From Nocardioides mesophilus (GTDB lineage Bacteria > Actinomycetota > Actinomycetes > Propionibacteriales > Nocardioidaceae), in NCBI RefSeq assembly GCF_014395785.1, contig NZ_CP060713.1:2880501-2944500 (forward strand): a DNA stretch of 64,000 bases, read 5' to 3'. Under the pieces are notes generated by a model that did not search any database, was not told where the DNA came from, and saw nothing but the letters and a program-made list of their open reading frames with translations. A program made the translations under genes and the position numbers. Positions 43,851-51,952 of the stretch are shown piece after piece; the first letter of the stretch is position 1, and the number at the start of each line of letters is the position of its first letter.

Positions 43851-45468
43851 TCTTCAGGTTCGGAGCCGACGGCCGCAGCGACTCGTGCATCCCCGGCCCC
43901 ATCCGCAGCCACCACGCCGCCGCCTGGGCGGCGGGCGAGTCGCCGCCGTCGGCCAGCCGTCGCAGGTGCGGTGAGCCGCACATCCCCAGTGCCCCCACCG
44001 CCGCCAGCTGGACCGGCTCCTGCTCGGCGTCCTCGATCAGGTCGAGCATCGTCTGCTGCTCGGCGGGCTGCAGCCCCTGCGGCAGGCGGCCCAGCGCCAT
44101 CAGCGCGTAGTCCTGGATCTCCTCGCGCGCCGGGTCGCCGGCCCACGACAGCAGCTGGGGTCGCTGCACCTCGGTGGCGAGGTAGCGCAGCACGCCGCAG
44201 GCCGGCCGGGCGACCTCCGGGTCGCCGCTCTGCACCTGGGCGGCCAGCCCGGCGGCGACGCCGGCGCGGTAGCGCGATGTGGTCAGCAGCACCGCGGCCT
44301 GGTGGCGGCGTTCCTGGTGGCCGTGGAACATGGCCTCGCGGACCAGTCGCTGCAACATGCCGTCCGGCTCGATGTGGTACGGCGGAGGGGTCAGCTTCTG
44401 GGCGACGTGCGCCACCTGGACCGCGGCGTCGCGGGCCAGGCCGGAGGCGACGACCTCGCCCTGCCTGACGAGGGTGTCGAACTTCGCAAAGGCGCGAGTC
44501 TCCCGGATCGCCGCGGTCACGCGGGCGCGCCTGTCCTCGGGCAGGCGGGCCGCCACGTCGAAGATGTCCACGTCACGATGGGCCCGCGGCATGGCAGCGA
44601 TCATCAGGACCGCGAACCCTTCGAGCCGGCGTTCGGTCTCGTCGTCGAAGTGACCGCGGGCCAGCTTCGAGGCCGCCACCCAGGCCGCGCCCTCCTGCAG
44701 AGCGCCCGAGCTGGTGCTCAGCAGCCGCATCACGAGCTCGGCGGCCCGCGGGTGGGTCACCTCCTGCAGCAGGGTGAGCGGCAGGACGACGCTCTGCGCT
44801 TCGGGGTCGGTGACGAAGCGACCGATGGAACGGAGCACGTGCCGCTGCGCGGCGTCGTGCCGGATCAAGGTCCGGAGTGCCTCGTAGCGCCGGGTGAAGG
44901 CGCCGCCGGTGGCTCGGGAGAGCTCGGAGACGAGCCGGTCGGACAGGTCGGTCCACGTCTCCGGGCGGAGGTAGACGGTGGGATGGACAGCCAGGTAGTG
45001 GGTCAGCGCCAGCCAGTCCGAGCTGTGGCCGCGTCCGAGGGCGTGCTCGAAGAGCTGGTCGAGCTCCTGGTGCAGCAGGTCCGGGTCCGCGGCCGTCGTC
45101 TCGGTCCCGGGGGAGAGCGGGTCCAGCGAGCGGCGCAGGCCGTGCACGGTGGCGGCGAGATGGCCGGGAACCAGGCCGAGCACCTGTTCGTAGGCGGTGA
45201 CGACGCGATCCGGCACCCAGAGGTTGCCGGTCTCCCACCGGCTGACCCGCGCCTGGTCGGCGGGGACGCCGCGTGCGTTGAGCGCCTGGACGAACTTGTC
45301 CCGGTGGGACAGCGCGGCGTCCTCGGCGTACACCCGCGAGCTGGCCAGCAGCCAGGCCACGCGGTGGTTGACCCCTCCGTGGACCAGTGTCATCGGGCTC
45401 TGGTCCTCGGGCAGACGGTACGGGCGTCCACGGCGTCGAACGATCTTGGCGCTTCCCCCGTCGATCAC
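43813..45468 (-). CDS. XRE-type HTH protein with HEAT-like helical repeats
   Basis: 551 residues. Near residue 45-100 an XRE-like helix-turn-helix can be seen ('FVQALNARGVPADQARVSRWETGNLWVPDRVV'). The remaining ~430 residues are helical, Leu/Ala/Arg-rich repeats without a catalytic motif ('LLSTSSGALQEGAAWVAASKLA', 'YALMALGRLPQGLQ', 'VQLAAVGALGMCGSPHLRRLA'), resembling HEAT/armadillo repeats. Probably a DNA-binding regulator with a protein-binding scaffold. GTG at 45468 has GAGGGGG upstream; an ATG at 45393 (MTLVHGG) is the alternative. Divergent from the large surface protein, so it may control it. Confidence 0.75.
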   Translation of the reverse strand: MIDGGSAKIVRRRGRPYRLPEDQSPMTLVHGGVNHRVAWLLASSRVYAEDAALSHRDKFVQALNARGVPADQARVSRWETGNLWVPDRVVTAYEQVLGLVPGHLAATVHGLRRSLDPLSPGTETTAADPDLLHQELDQLFEHALGRGHSSDWLALTHYLAVHPTVYLRPETWTDLSDRLVSELSRATGGAFTRRYEALRTLIRHDAAQRHVLRSIGRFVTDPEAQSVVLPLTLLQEVTHPRAAELVMRLLSTSSGALQEGAAWVAASKLARGHFDDETERRLEGFAVLMIAAMPRAHRDVDIFDVAARLPEDRRARVTAAIRETRAFAKFDTLVRQGEVVASGLARDAAVQVAHVAQKLTPPPYHIEPDGMLQRLVREAMFHGHQERRHQAAVLLTTSRYRAGVAAGLAAQVQSGDPEVARPACGVLRYLATEVQRPQLLSWAGDPAREEIQDYALMALGRLPQGLQPAEQQTMLDLIEDAEQEPVQLAAVGALGMCGSPHLRRLADGGDSPAAQAAAWWLRMGPGMHESLRPSAPNLKRARATRLNAASE

Positions 45469-45771
45469 AGGCCCCCTCGTCTGAGGTCGCGCAGGCCCGA
45501 TTGCCCGAGCGGTGCGTGACGCAGCGGCCAACCCCTGGACCGCCCCGACAGGCTAGTGCCGCGGCACCGCGTTATGGGCGACTTGACGTTTATTTGCAAG
45601 GTCCACCTACTCGGTGCAAATAGGAGATTCGTCCGATTCGCCTGCGTAGCGTCGCCGTTGGTCGGAGATCTGGAAGCTCAGTGACGACCGCCGGGGGCCT
45701 CCAGGGTTCCCCACCAGCCATCGCGAGGGTCTTCCTCGCGGGGGGAACATTTTCTGAAAGGGAACAACTTC
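45469..45771. promoter_or_regulatory. divergent control region and structured leader of the surface protein gene
   Basis: 303 bp without a gene. It contains TTGACG (45583-45588), TACTCG 19 bp later, and an inverted repeat TATTTGCA (45591-45598)/TGCAAATA (45615-45622) in an unusually AT-rich patch. A hairpin CGCGAGG/CCTCGCG (45722-45740) then lies directly upstream of the ribosome site AAGGGA. If TTGACG is used, the leader is ~150 nt, as in many strongly expressed surface-protein genes. Confidence 0.5.
45591..45622. repeat. inverted repeat TATTTGCA-N16-TGCAAATA
   Basis: Exact 8-bp inverted repeat with a 16-bp spacer, overlapping the putative promoter spacer and -10. The centre-to-centre distance of 24 bp would put both half-sites on about the same DNA face, as expected for a dimeric operator. 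Confidence 0.5.
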
Positions 45772-48700
45772 ATGACCAGCAGCGGCATGAAGCGGGGACT
45801 GGCGGCAACCGCCGTCTCTGCACTCGCGATGACGGGGCTTCCGTTCATCGCCGGCACGGCCAACGCGACTCCTCTCGAGGACCAGTCGCCCGCCAACACG
45901 GTGGCGCTCGTCACCGGTGACGGTGGCTCGGTCTCGATCCGCAACGACGGCGTGAACAACACCGTCCACCTCGTGTCGACGGCCGGCGCCGGCATCGACC
46001 AGGTGCGCTACTCCGTCACCCACGGCGACACCACCACGGTGCTCGGCACCGTGAACCGGGTCGACGGCGTGTTCACCCACGAGTGGACCCCCGACGTGTC
46101 GCTCCTCGGCACCGACGTCACCATCACCGCCGAGGGCCTGAGCGGCGCCGGCGCCGACGTCGCCTCCGACGCGAACGACGTGACCGTGAGCGCCGACGCC
46201 TCCTCGGTCGACATCTCCAACGCGTCCGGCTCCACGGTCCGCGTCTTCAACGCGACCTACACCAACCACTCCGGTCTCTTCGGTGTCATCTCCGGCACCA
46301 CCTCCGAGCTGACCGAGGACGTCATGCTCGCCGGCGGTGGCGTGGAGCGCGCTGCCGACGTCTACGGCACCCCCGCCGCCGGCATCCGCACCTTCAAGGG
46401 CGCCGCCGACTTCGGTGCGTACCCCTTCGACGACGCGACCACCCCGGTGGACCAGGCCCTGGTCCAGGCGATGGTGGACAGCGACGACGCCGAGTCGGTC
46501 AAGCTGGTCGAGCAGAGCATCAAGAGCGTGACCGCCGCGGTGGCCAACGCCAACCCGGCGGCCAGCAACCCGAACACCAAGGCCACCGTCACGGTGAAGG
46601 ACGCCACCGGCGCCCCGATCTACGGTGCCGAGGTCGTCCAGGGCACGGTCATCAAGTACACCGACGTCAACGGCCAGGCCGTCTTCGACGTCATGGGTGA
46701 CGCCGACGGCAACACCTTCGACTTCGTGGTCAACACCACGGACGAGGACGGCTACCAGGACGCGATCGACTACAAGCGCTCGGTCACCGTCACCACCTAC
46801 GACGACACCGCCAGCGGGATCACCGCCAACGCCTCCAAGCTCGGCGCGGTGCTGGACTTCGACGAGTACAACGAGGCCCCGGTCTCGATCACCGTCCTGG
46901 ACCAGAAGAACCAGCCGAAGGCCGGCAAGGTCGTCCGCTACACCTGGACCGTCGACCCGTTCGGCGCCGCCCCCTCCGAGGCGGCCGGCAGCGGCGACGC
47001 CCCGGAAACCGGGACGGACGGCAAGGCCGACATCCCGGCACCGAGCGTCCTGAAGCCCGGTGTGTACACCCTCAACGGCTACGTCGAGAGCGACGGCAAC
47101 CCGGGCCAGTCCGCGGGCGACATGCAGATGGCGCCGATCACGGTCACCATGGGCAACGCCTCCCTGGTCTTCGCCGACGGCTCCAACGCCCAGAAGCTCG
47201 CGGGCTCGGCGAACCAGACCTTCGACGCCGTCCTGCAGCTCGAGGACGGGTCCGTGCTCCCGGGTCGCGAGGTCACCCTGAACTACGACGCGACCGGCGC
47301 CTACGAGTACTACGACGGTGCGGACGCAGCCGACTCGTTCGTCTCCGCCGTCCAGCCCACCGGCACCACCCGGATCAGCAACACCTCGGCGAAGGACACC
47401 ACCAACGCCGCAGGTGCCGTGTCGATCAACCTCACCGACCCGTCGGAGACCCCGCAGCCCGCGGAGTACGACGGCCGGCTCTCCGGTATGACCACCGGCG
47501 CCAACGAGGCCGGGGCGACCAGCGACACCACGGACGTCGACTGGCTGCGCTCGCTCGCGGCCGACGAGACGTACTTCGACGGCTTCGACCGGCTGATCGA
47601 CGGCGACGCGACCCCCGGTCGTCCGGCGTCGAACTCCTTCTGGGTGTCGAACGCGGACGGCGACTACCTCAGCGGCCAGACCTTCACGGTCTCCACCGAC
47701 CACGGTGAGTTCACCCCCTTCGCCGCGTCCGAGGACGAGCTGGTGGCCGACCCGGCCGCCAAGAAGGGCGCGGAGTACGGCGAGTGGAAGATGCTCGGCA
47801 AGTCGATCCAGGTCACCACCGACGACGACGGCCGCGGGCAGTTCACCGGTGCCATCGAGAAGGACACCGGCTTCGATGACGACGGCCAGGTCACCTCGAC
47901 CTACACCGTCCAGGGTGGTGGCGCGGACAACACCGACACGCTGGAGTGGGAGTCCGGCCAGCCGCTGAACCCGGGCTCGGTGACGGTCGCGCTCTCCGAC
48001 GCGTCGGACCAGACGGTCAGCGTTCTGCCCAAGGCGCCGACCACCGAGGACGTCTTCCTCGACGTGGTGGCCACCGACCAGTTCACGAACCGCGTGAGCC
48101 AGTGGGTGCACATCTCCGACGACTCCGCGGTCGCGGACCTCTACGGGCCCACCTCGTGGGACTGCAACCCCAAGCAGTACGGCGAGTCCTGCTACAACTA
48201 CGGTTGGCTCGACAACGGGGACGAGGTCCTCTCGCAGTTCACTGAGGACGAGCCGGCCCTGCGGGCCTCTTCGGACGACGCCACGAGCCAGACGGTCTCG
48301 GCCACCTGGAACGCGACGACGGCGACGTGGGACGGGGTTGCCGGCCAGCCGCTGGCTCCGGTCGGCGGCGACAAGACGCTGAAGGACAGCTCCGAGACGA
48401 TCAGCTGGTACAACGTCGACTTCGGCGCTTCCACCTACACCGTGGACGCGACGGACGGCGTGGACCGCAAGGTCGGCGACACCTCGCACATCCGCTACCA
48501 CGCGGAGGACCAGAACGGTGAGCCGATCCAGGGCCTCAACGTCCAGTTCTTCCGCTCGGGTCCCGACGACCTGCAGGACGGCGAGGGCAACAGCCGTGAC
48601 ATGACCGGCGGCAACGGCGACGCCACCTACGTCTTCCAGGGCGCCAAGGCGGGCAAGGCGGTCATCGACACGGTGGTCCGCCTCGACGCGGACGGCGAGG

Positions 48701-49059
48701 ACTACAGCCTGGACGGCAGGGAGCTCACCGGCGCCAGCCGGCGGGTCACGGTGAACTTCAACCTGTCGGACCCGCGTCAGGCCATCGTCGCCGGGCTCAA
48801 GCTGGGCAACAACCGCCACGGTGACGACAAGGTCAAGGTCGACGCTCCGTCGATCGCCGAGGGCGCGACCGTGTCGCTGTACAAGATCCGCAAGGACGGC
48901 AGCAAGGTCCTGGTGGCCCGCAAGTCGGCCAACCGTTACGGCAACGCGAAGTTCGTGGTCGCCGACGCCAACGGCAGCAAGGTCACGAAGTACAAGGCCA
49001 AGGTCGGTGCGACCAGCCTGAGCTTCTCCGACTGGACCCCCAAGGGCTCGATCAGCTGA
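45772..49059 (+). CDS. large exported Ig-like surface protein (1095 aa)
   Basis: Signal peptide 1-32 (cleavage after TANA). The mature chain consists of beta-rich Ig-like/carboxypeptidase-regulatory-type modules, recognisable as 'ATVTVKDATGAPIYGAEV', 'APVSITVLDQKNQPKAGKVV' and 'EDQNGEPIQGLNVQF'-type starts each followed by 'G.A.F/D.' loops. They are acidic, Thr/Ser/Asp-rich, and carry only one cysteine pair (Cys798/Cys807, within WDCNPKQYGESCYNYGW). The last ~90 residues are a basic Lys-rich domain ('KLGNNRHGDDKVKV', 'ANRYGNAKFVVADANGSKV') that could bind the wall. There is no LPXTG, SLH or membrane anchor. Codon use is extremely biased to C-ending codons, suggesting very high expression. Best guess: S-layer or adhesin-like protein; function unproven. 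Confidence 0.8.
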   Translation: MTSSGMKRGLAATAVSALAMTGLPFIAGTANATPLEDQSPANTVALVTGDGGSVSIRNDGVNNTVHLVSTAGAGIDQVRYSVTHGDTTTVLGTVNRVDGVFTHEWTPDVSLLGTDVTITAEGLSGAGADVASDANDVTVSADASSVDISNASGSTVRVFNATYTNHSGLFGVISGTTSELTEDVMLAGGGVERAADVYGTPAAGIRTFKGAADFGAYPFDDATTPVDQALVQAMVDSDDAESVKLVEQSIKSVTAAVANANPAASNPNTKATVTVKDATGAPIYGAEVVQGTVIKYTDVNGQAVFDVMGDADGNTFDFVVNTTDEDGYQDAIDYKRSVTVTTYDDTASGITANASKLGAVLDFDEYNEAPVSITVLDQKNQPKAGKVVRYTWTVDPFGAAPSEAAGSGDAPETGTDGKADIPAPSVLKPGVYTLNGYVESDGNPGQSAGDMQMAPITVTMGNASLVFADGSNAQKLAGSANQTFDAVLQLEDGSVLPGREVTLNYDATGAYEYYDGADAADSFVSAVQPTGTTRISNTSAKDTTNAAGAVSINLTDPSETPQPAEYDGRLSGMTTGANEAGATSDTTDVDWLRSLAADETYFDGFDRLIDGDATPGRPASNSFWVSNADGDYLSGQTFTVSTDHGEFTPFAASEDELVADPAAKKGAEYGEWKMLGKSIQVTTDDDGRGQFTGAIEKDTGFDDDGQVTSTYTVQGGGADNTDTLEWESGQPLNPGSVTVALSDASDQTVSVLPKAPTTEDVFLDVVATDQFTNRVSQWVHISDDSAVADLYGPTSWDCNPKQYGESCYNYGWLDNGDEVLSQFTEDEPALRASSDDATSQTVSATWNATTATWDGVAGQPLAPVGGDKTLKDSSETISWYNVDFGASTYTVDATDGVDRKVGDTSHIRYHAEDQNGEPIQGLNVQFFRSGPDDLQDGEGNSRDMTGGNGDATYVFQGAKAGKAVIDTVVRLDADGEDYSLDGRELTGASRRVTVNFNLSDPRQAIVAGLKLGNNRHGDDKVKVDAPSIAEGATVSLYKIRKDGSKVLVARKSANRYGNAKFVVADANGSKVTKYKAKVGATSLSFSDWTPKGSIS

Positions 49060-49076
49060 TCGCGCTCGCCTCGATC

Positions 49077-49114
49077 CTCGGCCGGGGCGGAGTCAACACT
49101 CCGTCCCGGCCGAG
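49077..49114 (+). terminator. terminator of the surface protein gene
   Basis: CTCGGCCGGGGCGGAGT (49077-49093) pairs with ACTCCGTCCCGGCCGAG (49098-49114): 17 bp with one G-U pair and a CAAC tetraloop, 17 nt after the stop. Confidence 0.85.
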
Positions 49115-49160
49115 TGACCAGGGCCCGGTGGCTCTGAACCACGTGCACCACCCCTAGATC

Positions 49161-49242
49161 GCCCCGGCGCCCACAGTCGCGATCCGGGCCATCCTCTGAA
49201 CGCCGCTGCGAGAGGATGGCCCGGATCGCCTGTGTCCGGGGC
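49161..49242. repeat. very long perfect hairpin/inverted repeat
   Basis: Core arms GCGATCCGGGCCATCCTCT (49179-49197) and its exact complement (49211-49229) enclose a 13-nt loop. Outer arms CACAG/CTGTG and GCCCCGG/CCGGGGC extend the stem to 31 pairs with small internal loops. It lies between the terminator of the surface gene and the promoter hexamer of the GNAT gene. Confidence 0.7.
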
Positions 49243-49278
49243 TTCCTGCGTTCCCGGTGACTCGTCGGTCGGTGTCTG

Positions 49279-49284
49279 TAGCAT
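49279..49284 (+). promoter_or_regulatory. -10-like hexamer of the GNAT gene
   Basis: TAGCAT, 6 nt before the GTG at 49291; no Shine-Dalgarno. Confidence 0.45.
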
Positions 49285-49290
49285 CACCGG

Positions 49291-50262
49291 GTGGATTCCA
49301 ACGCTGTTCCCTCCCTGACTTTCCAGCCCCTGCCCGCCGACGAGGCCGGCGCCTGGCTCGACCGCGAACGCGATCGCCGGGCCCAGCGCCACATCGCCGG
49401 CGGAGCCCCTCGCGAGGCCGCCGACCACCGCGCCACCACCGAGGTCGAGACCCTCCGCCAGCGGCTGCACGAGGGCGCTCTGCACCTCTGGTCGACCGAC
49501 GCTGGTGAGCGCAGCGGCGGGACGGTGGCCGTCGACGTCCACGAGACGTCGCAGGGCCGGGAGGCCTTCGTCCTGTCCCTCGACCCGGAGGTGATGGCCG
49601 GCCCCGAGGCACCGCTGCTGGTGGACGGGCTCGAGGCGGCCCTCGCCGAACAGCAGGCGGCGTGGCTGCGGCTGGAGGTGCCGCCGCAGGCCTCCGCGCT
49701 GTTCGAGGGACGCGGCTACCAGCGCCTGGTCACCGAGACGGTGCGGACTCTGCGTGGCGGTCCGCCGCACCCGCCGCCGGAGGGCCTTCCGCGGCTCAAC
49801 CTGCGGGACATGGACCCGACCCAGTTCGAGGAGTACATCGCCCACTCCAAGCAGCAGCGGGCGAGGGAGATGGCCAAGGCCGGAGCGCTGCCCGCCGCGG
49901 AGGCGGAGAGCGCCGCCAGCCGCGACGTCGACGCCCTGCTCCCGCGGGGGATCGACACGCCCGGCAACGTGTTCCTGGTCGGCTACGACGGCAACACCGC
50001 CGTCGGCACCCTGTGGCTCACTCTGCGCAAGGATGCCGACGGCCTTCATGCCTTCGGGCAGGAGCTCCGGATCCACGACGACGTTCAGCGTCAGGGCTAC
50101 GCCTGGGCGTTCCTGTTCGCCGTCAACGAGCTTCTCCAGTCCCGCAACGTGACGACCGTGGCAGCCCGGGTCTACGGCTACAACGCCCACCTCAGCAGGA
50201 TGCTCGCCTCCTTCGGCCACCGGGAGCGCAGCGTGCAGTACAAGAAGGCACTCTCGGCATGA
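49291..50262 (+). CDS. GNAT family N-acetyltransferase
   Basis: 323 residues. The C-terminal domain (~170-323) has the acetyl-CoA pattern 'GTLWLTLRKDADGLHAFGQELRI...VQRQGYAWAFLFAVNELLQS' and 'VAARVYGYNAHLSRMLASFGHRE'. The N-terminal half also looks like a GNAT fold ('HEGALHLWSTDAGERSGGTV', 'ALFEGRGYQRLVTETVRTL') but has lost the clear CoA loop. Thus it is probably a tandem GNAT with one active site. Substrate unknown. Coupled to the thioesterase gene by ATGA. Confidence 0.85.
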   Translation: MDSNAVPSLTFQPLPADEAGAWLDRERDRRAQRHIAGGAPREAADHRATTEVETLRQRLHEGALHLWSTDAGERSGGTVAVDVHETSQGREAFVLSLDPEVMAGPEAPLLVDGLEAALAEQQAAWLRLEVPPQASALFEGRGYQRLVTETVRTLRGGPPHPPPEGLPRLNLRDMDPTQFEEYIAHSKQQRAREMAKAGALPAAEAESAASRDVDALLPRGIDTPGNVFLVGYDGNTAVGTLWLTLRKDADGLHAFGQELRIHDDVQRQGYAWAFLFAVNELLQSRNVTTVAARVYGYNAHLSRMLASFGHRERSVQYKKALSA

Positions 50263-51122
50263 GCGAGCCGGGCGGCGCCTGCGTCGCGACGTCCGAGCTC
50301 GACGCAGGCATCAGGGTCGAGCGGTCCGCCGAGGACCCAACGGCCTTCGCCGCCGAGCTGGGGGAGGGCTGGCAGATCGGCGCCGGCGTCAACGGCGGGA
50401 TGCTGCTCGCCGTGGTCGGCAACGCGCTGCGTCACGCCTGCGCGGCCGACGGCCACCCCGACCCGCTGGCGATCAGCGCCTACTACCTCTCGGCGTCCCG
50501 GCCGGGTCCGGCGCGCGTCCGCACCGAGGTGCTGCGCGCCGGACGCACGATGTCGACCGCCCAGGCCTCCCTGGTCCAGGAGGACCCGGACGGTCGGCCG
50601 GTGGAGCGGCTCCGCGTGCTGGCGACGTACGGCGACCTCGACGCGCTGCCCGACGACGTACGCACCAGCGCCATGCCCCCGCAGATGCCGCCGCCGGAGC
50701 AGTGCCTCGGCACCGACCTGGCGCCGCCGGACTTCCTGGAGCGGGCCAGCCTGCTGGAGCGGCTGGACCTGCGGCTGGACCCGTCCTGCGTCGGCTGGGC
50801 GGTCGGCCAGCCGTCGGGGCGCGGGCTGCTGCAGGGCTGGCTCCGGATGGCCGACGGCCGCGAGCCCGACCCGCTGATGCTGCTGCTCGCGGTCGACGCG
50901 CTCCCTCCGGTCACCTTCGACCTCGGCATGCTGGGCTGGACGCCGACCCTGGAGCTCAGCGTGCACCTGCGGGCCCGTCCGGCGCCCGGCTGGCTCGCGG
51001 TCACGCACCGGACCCGCAACTTCGCCGGCGGCCTGCTCGAGGAGGACGCCGAGGTGTGGGACTCGGCCGGCCGGCTGGTCGCGCAGAGCCGCCAGCTGGC
51101 GCGCGCTCCGCGACCTACCTGA
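50259..51122 (+). CDS. acyl-CoA thioesterase, TesB-like double hotdog
   Basis: 287 residues. 'WQIGAGVNGGMLLAVVGNAL' and 'ISAYYLSASRPGPARVRTEVLRAGRTMSTAQASLVQ' form the first hotdog, and 'LGWTPTLELSVHLRARPAPGWLAVTHRTRNFAGGLLEEDAEVWDSAGRLVAQSRQ' region the second, as in thioesterase-like proteins of fatty-acid or polyketide catabolism. Start ATG 50259 overlaps the GNAT stop (ATGA). Confidence 0.87.
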   Translation: MSEPGGACVATSELDAGIRVERSAEDPTAFAAELGEGWQIGAGVNGGMLLAVVGNALRHACAADGHPDPLAISAYYLSASRPGPARVRTEVLRAGRTMSTAQASLVQEDPDGRPVERLRVLATYGDLDALPDDVRTSAMPPQMPPPEQCLGTDLAPPDFLERASLLERLDLRLDPSCVGWAVGQPSGRGLLQGWLRMADGREPDPLMLLLAVDALPPVTFDLGMLGWTPTLELSVHLRARPAPGWLAVTHRTRNFAGGLLEEDAEVWDSAGRLVAQSRQLARAPRPT

Positions 51123-51199
51123 AGGTCAGCCGCCGGCACCCCGCCTGGCTCTGCCTGACGGTAACCCGCATGCGGGCCCGGACGTGAAACCATGCGGGG

Positions 51200-51469
51200 A
51201 TGACTTCGCCGTCGAAGTCCGCGCCCGCGGGCACCCGAGCTCCCAGAAGCCCCCTCGCCTCCTGGGTGTGGCCTCCGCTGCTCGCGGTCGCACTGCTGAT
51301 CGGCTATCGAGCAGTCAGGGAGGGCGGCTTCTCCCTCGACCCGGAGCTCATCGTGTCGATCGTCGTGTTCCTGGTCGTGGCCGTCGCGGTCGGTGTCTTC
51401 GGTCGCCGTTACGAGGCTGGCCGGACGGGTGGCGGTTCACGGACCCGCAATGGAGGGAGCAACTCATGA
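51200..51469 (+). CDS. small two-helix membrane protein
   Basis: 89 residues. Ser/Pro/Arg-rich N-terminus, then two membrane helices (WVWPPLLAVALLIGYRAV and IVSIVVFLVVAVAVGVFG) and a short basic Gly-rich tail. Not assigned to a family. Its stop overlaps the VOC gene start (ATGA), so the two are co-translated. Confidence 0.65.
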   Translation: MTSPSKSAPAGTRAPRSPLASWVWPPLLAVALLIGYRAVREGGFSLDPELIVSIVVFLVVAVAVGVFGRRYEAGRTGGGSRTRNGGSNS

Positions 51470-51927
51470 GCCGTCAGATCCAGATCACCTTCGACGCGCA
51501 CGACCCGCGGTCCCTGTCGACCTTCTGGCGTGACGTGCTCGGCTACGTCCACCCCGGTCCACCCGGGGTGGACGTAGCCGAGGACGGTGACCCGCTCGCC
51601 GCGTGGGACGACTTCCTCGAGGCGGCCGGCGTGCCGGAGGAGCAGCGCAACAGCGCCTCCGCCCTGGAGGACCCGGAGGGACGTGGACCCCGGCTGTTCT
51701 TCCAGCAGGTGCCCGAGGACAAGGTCGTGAAGAACCGCGTCCACCTCGACGTGCGGGCGGCCCCCGGGCTGCAGGGTGAGGAGCGGATGGCGGCCCTGGA
51801 GGCCGAGTGCGGGCGGCTGGTGGCCCTGGGGGCGACGCGGCTGCGGCGCGACGAGCCGGCTCCGCCGATGAGCGCGGGGTTCATCGTGATGGCCGACCCG
51901 GAGGGCAACGAGTTCTGCCTGGACTGA
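51466..51927 (+). CDS. VOC family protein (glyoxalase-like)
   Basis: 153 residues with one vicinal-oxygen-chelate module pair: 'QITFDAHDPRSLSTFWRDVLGY' start, 'NRVHLDVRA' metal/His segment and 'MADPEGNEFCLD' end, typical of the actinobacterial small VOC proteins. GGAGGGAG precedes the ATG. The gene contains a perfect 17-bp inverted repeat at 51541-51579 within codons for GYVHPGPPGVDVAED. Confidence 0.87.
   Translation: MSRQIQITFDAHDPRSLSTFWRDVLGYVHPGPPGVDVAEDGDPLAAWDDFLEAAGVPEEQRNSASALEDPEGRGPRLFFQQVPEDKVVKNRVHLDVRAAPGLQGEERMAALEAECGRLVALGATRLRRDEPAPPMSAGFIVMADPEGNEFCLD
51541..51579. repeat. perfect 17-bp inverted repeat inside the VOC gene
   Basis: GGCTACGTCCACCCCGG (51541-51557) and its exact complement (51563-51579), loop TCCAC. 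Inside coding sequence, near codon 26-38, so it could fold in the mRNA during translation. Confidence 0.6.
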
Positions 51928-51952
51928 CGAGGTCGTGCTCGTCGCGGACCGG

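Noticed and set aside
45607-48819. 1070-codon minus-strand frame opposite the surface protein
   Set aside because: Val/Gly/Arg-repetitive translation with no fold motifs. It results from the extreme C-ending codon bias of the sense gene.
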